64,000 nt of DNA from Flavobacterium reichenbachii (GTDB taxonomy: Bacteria; Bacteroidota; Bacteroidia; Flavobacteriales; Flavobacteriaceae): assembly GCF_002217435.1 (NCBI RefSeq), contig NZ_MUHF01000016.1:1-64000 (forward strand). The letters are read 5' to 3'. The notes beneath the pieces are model-generated. The model made no database searches. It was not told the DNA's origin and saw nothing but the letters and a program-made list of their open reading frames with translations. This document shows positions 16,129-24,411 of the stretch, one piece after another. A program made the translations under genes and the position numbers. The stretch's first letter is position 1. Each line of letters opens with the position of its first letter.

Positions 16129-16890
16129 ATGAAATTAAAACTCGTATATCTGGTTCTATCTGTTTTTTCAATTCAAATTGTCTGCAGCCAGGAATTAAAA
16201 AAAGAATATCAAAAAGGAATTATCTATTTTATTGACTGTGTAAAAAACAATAAAAAAGAAGCGGTTGCCGCAGTGGTTAAATATCCGTTTAAAAGAGATT
16301 ATCCAATTCCGCCCATTAACAACAAAGCAGAATTTGTAAAAAGATATGATGAAGTTTTTGATACTGCATTGAAAACCAAAATTATAAAATCAAATCCGGC
16401 AACAGATTGGTCTCAAGTCGGCTGGCGTGGGATTATGCTTGATCGCGGTGACATTTGGATAGACGAAAACGGACGATTGATAAGTATAACGCATCAGTCA
16501 AAATTTGAAGAAGATCTTAAAAAGAAGCTGATCTCAAAAGATAAAAAAACTCTTCATCCTTCACTAGCTGTTTTTAAAGAACCGAATTATATACTGCTGA
16601 CTTCTAAATTTAAGATCAGAATTGATGACTTGGGGAATGATAAATACAGATATGCATCATGGTCGCCAAAACAAAAAATGAGCGAAAAACCGGATTTGGT
16701 TATTACCAACGGAAAATTTTTTGCTGATGGAACTGGCGGAAACCATTATTATGATTTTAAAAAAGGAAACTATTTATACAGATGTTATATCATAGTTTTG
16801 GGACAAAGTGATTCTCCAGATGCGACTTTGGAGGTTTCTCAAAACGGAAAAGAAATTGTTTCACAAGCCGCCAAAATTATTGTAGAATAA
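16129..16890 (+). CDS. exported protein of unknown function
   Basis: A 253-residue protein starting at the ATG at 16129. A longer frame from a TTG at 16105 would put extra residues in front of the signal peptide and is less likely. Residues 1-21 form a signal peptide (KLVYLVLSVFSIQIVCS, cleavage before QELKKEY). The mature region has two parts: residues about 25-130, with a pattern like NTF2/DUF-type helical-beta folds (YFIDCVKNNKKEAVAAVVKY), and residues 150-250, beta-rich and containing YASWSPKQKMSEKPDLV and GGNHYYDFKKGNYLY. I do not recognise a family. It ends next to a bidirectional terminator and is probably monocistronic. Confidence 0.72.
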   Translation: MKLKLVYLVLSVFSIQIVCSQELKKEYQKGIIYFIDCVKNNKKEAVAAVVKYPFKRDYPIPPINNKAEFVKRYDEVFDTALKTKIIKSNPATDWSQVGWRGIMLDRGDIWIDENGRLISITHQSKFEEDLKKKLISKDKKTLHPSLAVFKEPNYILLTSKFKIRIDDLGNDKYRYASWSPKQKMSEKPDLVITNGKFFADGTGGNHYYDFKKGNYLYRCYIIVLGQSDSPDATLEVSQNGKEIVSQAAKIIVE

Positions 16891-16901
16891 TTATTTGAAA
16901 T

Positions 16902-16932
16902 AAAAAAATCCTATTCATGTGAATAGGATTTT
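16902..16932. terminator. bidirectional terminator
   Basis: AAATCCTATTC and GAATAGGATTT form a perfect 11-bp stem with the loop ATGT, flanked by A and T tracts. It serves the exported protein on the plus strand and the coiled-coil protein on the minus strand. Confidence 0.85.
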
Positions 16933-16966
16933 AAATTACAATTCTTTTTTAAACTTTGATAATTAA

Positions 16967-17437
16967 TTACTTGGATTGTAATAGTTTATCAAGATCTTTC
17001 TGTTGCTGAGTCAGCTTGGTTTGAAGTTTCAGGATATCGATTTCTTGTTCTTTCAATTTAATTTCATTTTTTTGAAGCTTTTCTTCAGAGACTGCACGAG
17101 TGTTTATTTCGTTTTTCAGTTTCTGATTTTGATCCTGTTTTTTAGCTATGTCTTTCTTGGTTTTTTCAACGTTATTTTGTGCTTTTTCAATTGAAGATTT
17201 TCTTTTCTCTACTTTTTTCTGCTCTTCCTTCAGCTGCTTTTGCTGCTGTTCTATTTTTTTATTGCTGTTTTTTAAATCTCTTTGCTCTTTTTCTAATCTT
17301 TGCTGTTCGATTAAAGAATTATCTTTTCTAATTGCAATTTCCTGACTATCATTGTTTAATGATATTTGCTGAGCATAGAATACCTGTGATGAAATTAAAA
17401 GGCCAATCAATAATACTAATTTTTGTGTGCGTTTCAT
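16967..17437 (-). CDS. exported coiled-coil protein of unknown function
   Basis: A 156-residue protein. Residues 1-22 are a signal peptide (KLVLLIGLLISSQVFYAQ). The rest is almost entirely a charged helix of Lys, Glu and Gln from about residue 35 to 152 (QRLEKEQRDLKNSNKKIEQQ and similar), so it should form a long periplasmic coiled coil. There is no transmembrane segment after the signal peptide and no enzyme motif. Proteins of this composition are common in Flavobacteriia next to envelope genes, but I know no assigned function. Convergent with the preceding gene across the terminator at 16902-16932. Confidence 0.7.
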   Translation of the reverse strand: MKRTQKLVLLIGLLISSQVFYAQQISLNNDSQEIAIRKDNSLIEQQRLEKEQRDLKNSNKKIEQQQKQLKEEQKKVEKRKSSIEKAQNNVEKTKKDIAKKQDQNQKLKNEINTRAVSEEKLQKNEIKLKEQEIDILKLQTKLTQQQKDLDKLLQSK

Positions 17438-17737
17438 GGTAATAAATATTTTTTTGTTTTTGAAACAACAGCAAATATCATTCCGTTCCGTAGTATAAAT
17501 ATTACAATATTATTATCCTTAACTTTTAGGCTTAAATCTTATTTGTAAAATGAGTTTCATTACAGCCTAAAGCTTCATTTTTAAAGCTTTTAAGAGAAGC
17601 AAACATAAATAAGCTATTTCGGGTCATTTCACGTTCAAAAATCTTTTAAAATTGACTTTATTAAACGCATTTGAAAATTAATAAATTTTAACAGCGTTTT
17701 TACTATAAATCAATGCATCTAATTTTTTTTGAAGAAA
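17438..17737. other. gene-free AT-rich stretch
   Basis: About 300 bases between the coiled-coil gene and the terminator of the HU-SPOR gene. It should hold the promoter of the coiled-coil gene on the minus strand. I see no other ORF, RNA gene or repeat of note. Confidence 0.6.
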
Positions 17738-17776
17738 TAAAAAAATCCTTTTCTCAAAAAGATGAAAAAAGGATTA
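17738..17776 (-). terminator. terminator of the HU-SPOR gene
   Basis: AATCCTTTT and AAAAGGATT pair with a loop of about 15 nt. On the minus strand the stem is followed by TTTTTTTATTTC, giving a normal U-tract. Confidence 0.75.
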
Positions 17777-17799
17777 AGTGTATTTTGAAAAGATAATTT

Positions 17800-18771
17800 T
17801 TATAAAGCTTCAACCAAAATCCAGGCATCTGGATTTTCGCCTTTCTGAATTTCTTTTTGCGCTTTTTCAGCTTCAGCCATTGTCGCATAACTTCCGTATA
17901 AAACTGGGAATAAACCGTGTTTGTTTTCGCCAAGCATGCGTGCCTGATAACCATCTTTAATTAATTGATCGTATGCTTTTTTTGCATTTTGCTGGCTTCT
18001 AAATGCTCCGGCCATAATGTGATAAGGCATAGTTTTGATTACCGCAGTTTCTTCTACCTTTGATGAATCTACAGAAAGTGTTACAGCAGGCAGAGGATTC
18101 TGAATCATAAATGTTGCTTCCTGAATTTTGTTCTGAACTTTTTTCTGTACCGAACTTTCTACAACAAGTGTTTGAGAATCAATCTGATTTTGATATAAAG
18201 GATAACCAATACTTCCTGTAATTCCAAGACCTAAAACAAAAATAGCTGCATATCTCAACAATGAACCCGATGATTTTACTTCTTCATCATCTTCATATAG
18301 ATTTACAGTTTGCTTCTCTGAAATTTTCTCGATTTTTTTCTCAAAAACTTCTTTCTTAACCAAAGGCGATACAAACGGACTTAATCCGAATGATGTTGTC
18401 AAGAAATTAGTATTATCAGTTGGTGTAAAAATGATATTTCCTTCAGCATTAAGGCGTAAGTCCCCTATGTTTTTAAGGCTGATGGTGTCATTTTGTTCCA
18501 AATTCTGCTTCCAGCTTAAAACTTCATGCGAAATGGCACTTACAGCAAATCCATAAGATGTGCTTTCTGCCTGAGCGATATGATTGGCTAATAAACCATC
18601 GTTATTTTTTAAATGGCTGTTGAATGAGATCGTTTTTTTAGGTGGAAAAAACGAATTTGTACTTTCATTCAGATGTGCTGAATGAATTTCGGTTAAAAAA
18701 GCTCCGAACCCAGGCACCGTTACACACTGATAACGATACAATAACTGTGAGATGTAATTTTCGATTTTCAT
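17800..18771 (-). CDS. CCDC81-like HU domain and SPOR domain membrane protein
   Basis: A 323-residue protein. Residues 1-80 (ISQLLYRYQCVTVPGFGAFL) and about 82-130 (VLSWKQNLEQNDTISLKNIGDLRLN) match the two HU-like, non-DNA-binding CCDC81 domains known in Bacteroidota. Residues about 173-189 are a membrane segment (LRYAAIFVLGLGITGSI). The C-terminal 75 residues from YHIMAGAFRSQQNAKKAYDQ are a SPOR domain, which binds denuded peptidoglycan strands at division sites. The protein thus spans the inner membrane with the HU part in the cytoplasm and the SPOR part in the periplasm. The role is inferred to be in cell division or envelope organisation. Confidence 0.85.
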   Translation of the reverse strand: MKIENYISQLLYRYQCVTVPGFGAFLTEIHSAHLNESTNSFFPPKKTISFNSHLKNNDGLLANHIAQAESTSYGFAVSAISHEVLSWKQNLEQNDTISLKNIGDLRLNAEGNIIFTPTDNTNFLTTSFGLSPFVSPLVKKEVFEKKIEKISEKQTVNLYEDDEEVKSSGSLLRYAAIFVLGLGITGSIGYPLYQNQIDSQTLVVESSVQKKVQNKIQEATFMIQNPLPAVTLSVDSSKVEETAVIKTMPYHIMAGAFRSQQNAKKAYDQLIKDGYQARMLGENKHGLFPVLYGSYATMAEAEKAQKEIQKGENPDAWILVEAL

Positions 18772-18809
18772 AGGAACAAAGTTAGCGAACCAATATAGTT
18801 ATCAAAATT

Positions 18810-18831
18810 TTATTCACAATTTTTATTAACA
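18810..18831. promoter_or_regulatory. DnaA-box-like tandem pair
   Basis: TTATTCACA at 18810-18818 matches the DnaA box TTATNCACA exactly and TTATTAACA at 18823-18831 matches at eight of nine positions, in tandem 13 bp apart. They lie in the divergent region between the HU-SPOR gene and dprA. Two boxes do not make an origin; regulation of one gene or chance is as likely. Confidence 0.35.
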
Positions 18832-18917
18832 ATTAGGATTATTTTATAGACAATTAAAAACCAATAAGTTAAATATTTTGTTGTTCCATGATATAACGTT
18901 CTTCGGCTATTATTTTT

Positions 18918-19011
18918 TAATATTATTAAGAAATTACTTTATTTTATGGATATTTGCGCTTTGAAAAATTTAATTTTAGTTTTTCTATTTTACATAATAT
19001 TATTAAGAAAT
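18918..19011 (+). repeat. 17-bp direct repeat reaching the dprA start codon
   Basis: TAATATTATTAAGAAAT occurs at 18918-18934 and exactly again at 18995-19011. The second copy ends on the AT of the dprA ATG. The 60-bp segment between the copies would contain the promoter. A small duplication has apparently copied the immediate upstream region of the gene. Confidence 0.6.
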
Positions 19012-20110
19012 GACAGATCAGGAATTATTTTACTTGTTAGCGCTGCTAAAAGTAGATGGAGTCGGGGATATTATGGCTAAAAAACTGCTTACACACTTTG
19101 GCAGTGCCGAAGAAATTTTTAAAGCCAAAAAAAATCAAATTTCTTCTATCGATGGAGTAGGAACTGTTCTTCTAAAAAACTTGAACGATAAATCTATTTT
19201 TGAAAAAGCAGCTAAAGAGCTTGAATTCATTAAATCGGATTCAGTCAACGTATCTTTTTTTCAGGATGAAAGTTATCCGGAACGTCTTAAACACTGTATC
19301 GATTCTCCGGTTTTAATCTTTACATCCGGTAATATTGATCTAAAAAACAAGAAAATAATAAGTATCGTAGGCACACGCCAGATTACATCATATGGTACTG
19401 AATTTTGTAAAAAACTTATTGAAGATATTGCCCCTCTCGATCCTGTAATTGTAAGTGGTTTTGCGTACGGCGTTGATATTGTGGCCCACCAGATTGCGAT
19501 GGATAATAACCTGCAGACTATTGGGGTTCTCGCGCACGGTTTAAATCAAATTTATCCCAAAACGCATAAAAAATATATGGCCGGAATGGAAAAAAACGGC
19601 GGTTTTATTACAGAGTTTTGGAGTTCATCAAACCCTGATAAAGAAAAATTTGTACGCAGAAATAGAATTGTTGCAGGAATGACAGAAGCCACAATTGTAA
19701 TAGAATCGGCCGACAAAGGAGGTTCTTTAATCACAGCAAATATGGCAAACGAATACAACCGCGATGTTTTTGCAGTTCCCGGCCGCGTAACCGATCGCTA
19801 CAGCCAAGGTTGTAATAATCTGATAAAGACCCAAAAAGCAAATGTTTTAACAGATGCCGCAGATCTTATTTATATGCTGAATTGGGACATTGAAAATAAA
19901 ACTAAAACGATTCAAAAACAGCTTTTTATAGATTTAGAAATTGATGAGCAGAAAGTATATGATTTCCTTTTGAAAAACGGAAAAGAATTGCTGGACATTA
20001 TTGCACTCCGATGCGATTTTCCAATTTATAAAATGTCCGGTGTTCTTTTAAACATGGAACTTAAAGGCGTAATTCGGCCTTTGCCCGGCAAATTGTTTGA
20101 AGCAATTTAA
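19010..20110 (+). CDS. dprA: DNA-processing protein DprA
   Basis: A 366-residue DprA/Smf protein, which loads RecA onto incoming single-stranded DNA during natural transformation. Residues about 10-65 contain a helix-hairpin-helix-type region (KVDGVGDIMAKKLLTHFG and SSIDGVGTVLLKNL). The Rossmann-like core (about residues 80-290) contains IVGTRQITSYG, SGFAYGVDIVAHQIA, GVLAHGLNQIYP and GSLITANMANEYNRDVFAVPG. The C-terminal part DIIALRCDFPIYKMSGVLLNMELKG forms the winged-helix domain. The length is normal. The gene stands alone and is divergent from the HU-SPOR gene; a 17-bp direct repeat precedes the start. Confidence 0.96.
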   Translation: MTDQELFYLLALLKVDGVGDIMAKKLLTHFGSAEEIFKAKKNQISSIDGVGTVLLKNLNDKSIFEKAAKELEFIKSDSVNVSFFQDESYPERLKHCIDSPVLIFTSGNIDLKNKKIISIVGTRQITSYGTEFCKKLIEDIAPLDPVIVSGFAYGVDIVAHQIAMDNNLQTIGVLAHGLNQIYPKTHKKYMAGMEKNGGFITEFWSSSNPDKEKFVRRNRIVAGMTEATIVIESADKGGSLITANMANEYNRDVFAVPGRVTDRYSQGCNNLIKTQKANVLTDAADLIYMLNWDIENKTKTIQKQLFIDLEIDEQKVYDFLLKNGKELLDIIALRCDFPIYKMSGVLLNMELKGVIRPLPGKLFEAI

Positions 20111-20115
20111 AATAA

Positions 20116-20148
20116 AATCCCGGCAGTTTATCTAATCTGTCGGGATTG
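20116..20148. terminator. hairpin terminator between dprA and the minus-strand gene
   Basis: AATCCCGGCAG and CTGTCGGGATT pair with one G-T. The T-tract is clearer on the minus strand (TTTTATTTT), so it mainly ends the 135-residue gene transcript, but it can also serve dprA. Confidence 0.7.
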
Positions 20149-20197
20149 TAATAGTGCTCTTTTACTCAATGACTTGGCAAGCTTTGGCGTTTTAGTA

Positions 20198-20605
20198 TTA
20201 TTCATTTTGCTCATAATTCCAAAAAGCTTCAGCTGCACCTGTACCATCAAGCAGACTAAAAGCAGCATAAGATATGTCGCTAAGCCAGTCATCGATTTGT
20301 GAAGTCTGTTTTTGACTAATTAAATGATTACTCTGCAGCATACCTTCAGGATGAATTGCCCACATTTTACCTAAATGACAAATTCCCCAAACACACGCAA
20401 TTATTCTTCGATCAATCAATTCTTTTTCAAATTCTGGAGCCAGTACTTTTAAGGCTTGCATAATCAAATGATAGTTTTTTTCATTCAAAGTACCTTTAAA
20501 AGGTCGTAACTGTCCTAGAAAACCACTTTCCCATCTCTCACTTTCTATATTTTCATGATTCCCACTCTGGTACATTAATTCTTCAATTGCATCTTCTTTT
20601 GTCAT
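20198..20605 (-). CDS. hypothetical soluble protein
   Basis: A 135-residue protein without a signal peptide or membrane segment. It is mostly helical and acidic (starts TKEDAIEELMYQSG), with aromatic residues in the middle (RIIACVWGICHLGKMWAIHPEG) and near the end (AAEAFWNYEQNE). No catalytic motif is visible. It is a probable cytoplasmic protein of the small, variable immunity or accessory type, but I have no evidence for a toxin partner nearby and assign no function. It is monocistronic, between the dprA hairpin and the trpS terminator. Confidence 0.65.
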   Translation of the reverse strand: MTKEDAIEELMYQSGNHENIESERWESGFLGQLRPFKGTLNEKNYHLIMQALKVLAPEFEKELIDRRIIACVWGICHLGKMWAIHPEGMLQSNHLISQKQTSQIDDWLSDISYAAFSLLDGTGAAEAFWNYEQNE

Positions 20606-20635
20606 GATTCTATAGATTTATTTACGCATAGCTTA

Positions 20636-20668
20636 AAACAAAAAAGCTATAAAATTAATTATAGCTTT
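20636..20668 (-). terminator. terminator of trpS
   Basis: AAAGCTATAA and TTATAGCTTT form a perfect 10-bp stem. On the minus strand TTTTTGTTTT follows. Confidence 0.75.
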
Positions 20669-20687
20669 AAATTTTTATGTAGTTTTT

Positions 20688-21662
20688 TTATTTCCCAAAC
20701 CCAAGAACTTCACGAACTTTTGCCAAAACTCCGTCGGCGATAACAGAAGCTTTTGAAGCTCCTTTTTTCAACAACGTATCTACTTCTTCCAGATTGTTGA
20801 TGTAGTAATTGTATTTTTCTCTTTCGGTTTTGAATTTTTCTGTAATCAATTCAAAAAGAGCCTGTTTTGCATGACCGTAACCATAATTTCCGCCGAGGTA
20901 ATTTGCTCGCATTGCTGCAATTTGATTTTCATCTGCAAGTAATGAGTAAATAGCAAAAGCATTGCAAGTATCAGGATTTTTAGGTTCTTCAAGCGGCGTG
21001 CTGTCCGTTTCTATGCTCATTACTTGTTTGCGCAAAGTTTTATCGTCAAGAAAAATATTGATAATATTATTGGCAGACTTACTCATTTTGCCTCCATTTG
21101 TACCAGGAATCAACATGCTGTCTTCTTGAATTTTAGCTTCTGGAATTACAAAAGTTTCTCCCATTTGGTGATTAAAACGAGAAGCGATATCACGTGTAAT
21201 TTCTAAATGCTGTAATTGATCTTTTCCAACCGGAACAAATTCTGCATCGTACAATAAAATATCTGCAGCCATTAACATCGGATAAGTAAAAAGACCGGCA
21301 TTTACATCATCAAGACGATCTGCTTTATCTTTAAAAGAATGTGCCAGCGTTAAACGCTGAAAAGGAAAAAAGCAGCTTAAATACCAGGTTAATTCTGTAG
21401 TTTGTACCACGTCAGATTGTCTGTAAAATGTTACTTTATCAGGATTAAGTCCGCAGGCAAGCCAGGCAGCAGCAGTGCTGTAGGTGTTTTCTCTTAATGT
21501 TTTACCATCTTTAATCTGCGTAATCGAATGTAAATCTGCAATAAACAAAAAAGATTCATTTGCTGGATTATTCGATAATTCGATTGCGGGAATAATTGCT
21601 CCCAATAAGTTGCCTAAGTGCGGTGTTCCTGTACTCTGAACACCAGTAAGTATTTTTGCCAT
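20688..21662 (-). CDS. trpS: tryptophanyl-tRNA synthetase
   Basis: A 324-residue class I synthetase that charges tRNA-Trp. The HIGH-type motif is TGTPHLGNLLG (about residues 11-21), and the KMSKS loop is GGKMSKSANN (about residues 191-200). The DLHSITQ segment and PVGKDQLQHLEITRDIASRFN are typical of bacterial TrpRS. The length is normal. It is transcribed alone, with its own terminator, and divergent from the plsC-like gene across 179 bp in which no regulatory T-box or leader peptide is visible. Confidence 0.97.
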   Translation of the reverse strand: MAKILTGVQSTGTPHLGNLLGAIIPAIELSNNPANESFLFIADLHSITQIKDGKTLRENTYSTAAAWLACGLNPDKVTFYRQSDVVQTTELTWYLSCFFPFQRLTLAHSFKDKADRLDDVNAGLFTYPMLMAADILLYDAEFVPVGKDQLQHLEITRDIASRFNHQMGETFVIPEAKIQEDSMLIPGTNGGKMSKSANNIINIFLDDKTLRKQVMSIETDSTPLEEPKNPDTCNAFAIYSLLADENQIAAMRANYLGGNYGYGHAKQALFELITEKFKTEREKYNYYINNLEEVDTLLKKGASKASVIADGVLAKVREVLGFGK

Positions 21663-21841
21663 TCTAGTTTTTTTCTTAACTGCAAAGGTCGTGATGTTTT
21701 TTTTAACCGCAAAGCCCGCAAAGATTTTCGCAAATTTTGTTGAACATTCTGAATGTTTTATAGTTTGATATCTCCACTTAAGTCTAATATTCTAAAAGTC
21801 TAATGATCTAAATTAACTTCTGTTTTATTACATTTGAAACC

Positions 21842-22597
21842 ATGAAAGGATTAAAAATTATTTTTTGGGTATTGTGGAGAATTTGGTTCTATATTTTAAT
21901 GGCCATTCCCATATTGATTATGCTGCCGTTTTTGTTGATTTCTATTATATCCGAAAGTGGTTATCCGTATTTTTTTAAAATGGCTCGCATATGGGCCCGA
22001 TTCATCCTCTTCGGGATGGGATTTTATTATAAAATCGAGCGTCAGGAAAAGCTGCTTAAGAATAAAAGTTATATGATTGTTGCCAATCATACTTCTATGA
22101 CAGACATCATGTTAATGCTCGTGATTATTAAAAATCCGTTTGTTTTTGTTGGAAAACAAGAATTAGTAAAAATTCCGTTGTTTGGTTTTTTCTATAAAAG
22201 AACCTGTATTTTGGTTGATAGAAATTCGTCAAAAAGTAAAAATGAAGTTTTTGCGAGAGCTCAAAGTCGTCTAAATCAAGGATTAAGTATTTGTATTTTC
22301 CCAGAAGGAGGAGTTCCTGACGACGAAAGTGTTTTGCTGGACGAATTTAAAGACGGAGCTTTTAGATTGGCAATTGAACATCAAATTCCGATTGTTCCAA
22401 TTGTTTTTGCAGACAATAAAAAACGTTTTTCTTATACTTTTTTGAGTGGAAGTCCTGGAATTATGCGCGGTAAAATTTTACCATTTATCGACACTTTAGG
22501 ATTAACAATTGAGCGGAGAAAAGACCTTCGGGATCAAGTTAGACAAGTGATTTATAAAGGTTTACTCGAATTTAAAAAAGAAGATTTAAAAGAATAA
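21842..22597 (+). CDS. 1-acyl-sn-glycerol-3-phosphate acyltransferase (PlsC family)
   Basis: A 251-residue inner-membrane acyltransferase. The first 50 residues contain a membrane segment (FYILMAIPILIMLPFLLISI). Motif I NHTSMTD (about residues 81-87) holds the catalytic His-x4-Asp, and FPEGGVPDDES (about residues 153-163) is motif III. KIPLFGFFYKRTCILVDR is motif II. The product would be phosphatidic acid from lysophosphatidic acid. The TACATTTG box at 21829-21836 matches the -7 consensus but lies only 6 bp before the ATG, so it may be chance or indicate a leaderless transcript. A second enzyme of the same family is at 62896-63636. Confidence 0.9.
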   Translation: MKGLKIIFWVLWRIWFYILMAIPILIMLPFLLISIISESGYPYFFKMARIWARFILFGMGFYYKIERQEKLLKNKSYMIVANHTSMTDIMLMLVIIKNPFVFVGKQELVKIPLFGFFYKRTCILVDRNSSKSKNEVFARAQSRLNQGLSICIFPEGGVPDDESVLLDEFKDGAFRLAIEHQIPIVPIVFADNKKRFSYTFLSGSPGIMRGKILPFIDTLGLTIERRKDLRDQVRQVIYKGLLEFKKEDLKE

Positions 22598-22610
22598 TTT
22601 CTAAAATATT

Positions 22611-22643
22611 AAAACCCGGCAGCTGCTCAAACTGCCGGGTTTT
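22611..22643 (+). terminator. terminator after the plsC-like gene
   Basis: AAAACCCGGCAG and CTGCCGGGTTTT form a perfect 12-bp stem with a 9-nt loop, followed by CTTTTG. It ends the acyltransferase transcript. Confidence 0.9.
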
Positions 22644-23189
22644 CTTTTGAACTAAAAACCCCTTTTTATATTCAAAAATTTATCTGTGAATTATTTTCTC
22701 TGAAATAAAACGTAATACTTTTTTAAATTTTAATTTGGTTTTTCTTCGGTTTTTATTCAACAACACTTCTAATTTCTCTTTCATGGCTAAATACAATAAA
22801 GGTTGATAATAAAGAGTTTAAGCTTTAAACTCAAGTTAAGGTTACATTTATATAGATAGCAAAACACAAAAAAGGTTGCGTCAAAAAGAAGAAAATTCTT
22901 TAAAGGATAAATAAAAACCCGCCGGTGGTAAGTTTCCAGCGGATTTTTATTGAATCTAAACAACCAAATTTATTCTAAAAAGTCTCGATAGGGATATTAT
23001 GGCAGATATCTGCAAATCGAGCGTACTCTTAATTAAGATGATACTTTTATAAAATGGTTGCGTTGTTTTTTTTTATTTTTTTCGAAATAAGAAGAAATTA
23101 TTTTTAAGAATTTAAAAATCAAGTAATTAATATATGAAGTAAACTATTGATTGTCTTGATAAAAAACGTATTGTGTAAAAAATTTGTCA
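22644..23189. other. gene-free region between plsC-like gene and recA
   Basis: About 545 bases without a convincing ORF. It holds an orphan terminator-like hairpin at 22914-22947 (see next entry). No tRNA or conserved RNA is recognised. An AATTTGG at about 22730 is only a poor match to the -7 box. Confidence 0.55.
22914..22947 (+). terminator. orphan terminator-like hairpin
   Basis: AAAACCCGCCGG pairs with CCAGCGGATTTT at 10 of 12 positions with a 10-nt loop, followed by TTAT. There is already a better terminator at 22611 and no gene lies in between, so this either ends an unrecognised small RNA or is a decayed copy of a terminator. Confidence 0.5.
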
Positions 23190-23224
23190 AAAAAAAAGTC
23201 TGCAATTTGCAGACTTTTTTTTTA
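23190..23224. terminator. terminator of recA, overlapping its stop codon
   Basis: AAAAAGTCTGCA and TGCAGACTTTTT form a perfect 12-bp stem with the loop ATT and A/T tracts on both sides. The recA stop codon lies at the right edge, so the hairpin overlaps the end of the gene. Confidence 0.85.
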
Positions 23225-24229
23225 TGCGTTGGCTAATTCTTTTATATGAGCTTTAATTTTCTCTTCTAATTCGTCAGCTAATTCAGGATTATCTTTAATC
23301 AAAGCTTTAACAGCATCACGTCCCTGGCCTAATTTTGTGTCTCCATAACTAAACCAAGATCCAGCTTTTTTAACAACTTCAAATTCAACTGCTAAATCAA
23401 GAATTTCTCCAGTTTTAGAAACTCCTTCTCCATACATAATGTCAAATTCGGCAGTTTTAAACGGCGGAGCAACTTTATTTTTAACGATCTTAACTTTAGT
23501 TCTGTTTCCGATTACGTTTTCTCCATCTTTAATTTGAGAAGAACGACGAATATCGATACGTACAGAAGCATAAAATTTCAAGGCATTACCACCGGTTGTA
23601 GTTTCAGGATTTCCGAACATAACACCAATTTTCTCACGCAGCTGGTTGATAAAGAAAACCGTACAATTTGTTTTGCTGATAGTTCCGGTTAACTTTCTCA
23701 AAGCCTGAGACATTAAACGAGCGTGAAGCCCCATTTTAGAATCTCCCATTTCGCCTTCAATTTCACTTTTTGGAGTCAATGCGGCAACCGAGTCAATTAC
23801 CACAATATCTATTGCGCCAGAGCGAATTAAGTTTTCAGCAATTTCTAACGCCTGCTCTCCATTATCTGGCTGCGAAATGATTAAGTTTTCAATATCTACA
23901 CCTAACTTTTCAGCATAATTTCTATCAAAAGCGTGCTCAGCATCGATAAAAGCAGCGATTCCGCCCGCTTTTTGAGCTTCTGCAATAGCGTGTAATGTTA
24001 ATGTAGTCTTACCAGAAGATTCTGGACCGTATATTTCAATTATTCTTCCTTTTGGATATCCATTTACTCCTAGAGCCAAATCAACCCCAAGGGAGCCAGA
24101 AGAAATCGTTTCTACCTCTACAATGGCTTTGTCGCCCATTTTCATTACGGTACCTTTTCCGTAAGTTTTATCTAATTTGTCAAGCGTTAACTGCAGCGCT
24201 TTTAATTTGGCATCTTTTTCTGAACTCAT
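23222..24229 (-). CDS. recA: RecA recombinase
   Basis: RecA forms ATP-dependent nucleoprotein filaments for homologous recombination and repair. Walker A is GPESSGKTT (about residues 56-64), Walker [11 protein letters not shown], and the loop 2 region [19 protein letters not shown] is intact. I chose the start at MSSEKDAK (24229, 335 residues), which fits RecA N termini in this group. A longer frame from 24259 adds ten residues with a KEKEKEKE repeat encoded by a hexamer microsatellite; it cannot be excluded. There is no LexA-box-like sequence that I recognise upstream, in line with the lack of classic SOS in many Bacteroidota. It is transcribed alone, with the terminator at 23190-23224. Confidence 0.97.
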   Translation of the reverse strand: MSSEKDAKLKALQLTLDKLDKTYGKGTVMKMGDKAIVEVETISSGSLGVDLALGVNGYPKGRIIEIYGPESSGKTTLTLHAIAEAQKAGGIAAFIDAEHAFDRNYAEKLGVDIENLIISQPDNGEQALEIAENLIRSGAIDIVVIDSVAALTPKSEIEGEMGDSKMGLHARLMSQALRKLTGTISKTNCTVFFINQLREKIGVMFGNPETTTGGNALKFYASVRIDIRRSSQIKDGENVIGNRTKVKIVKNKVAPPFKTAEFDIMYGEGVSKTGEILDLAVEFEVVKKAGSWFSYGDTKLGQGRDAVKALIKDNPELADELEEKIKAHIKELANA

Positions 24230-24234
24230 GTTTT

Positions 24235-24252
24235 CTTTTTCTTTTTCTTTTT
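24235..24252. repeat. hexamer microsatellite at the recA 5' end
   Basis: CTTTTT occurs three times in tandem, with a partial fourth copy before and after. On the minus strand it gives GAAAAA repeats just after the upstream ATG of recA and before the ATG at 24229. Copy changes would not shift the frame of the longer start. Its influence on start choice is unknown. Confidence 0.7.
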
Positions 24253-24411
24253 CTTTCATGTAAATTTTTATAATTTTTTCATTTTCAAAAACAAATCAGA
24301 AATTTGATAACTTGCTGATTAAGATTTGATCCAGGCTTGTAAGGTTGTAAAAATACTTCTTTTTTTTGATGTACCGCTACCTCAAATTGTTCCAAATTGT
24401 CACAAATTTCA

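Noticed and set aside
20198..20605. Small gene as part of a toxin-antitoxin pair
   Set aside because: No partner gene is adjacent, and no toxin or antitoxin motif is visible.
22598..23221. tRNA or riboswitch in the gap before recA
   Set aside because: No cloverleaf or known aptamer signature is seen; only hairpins of terminator type.
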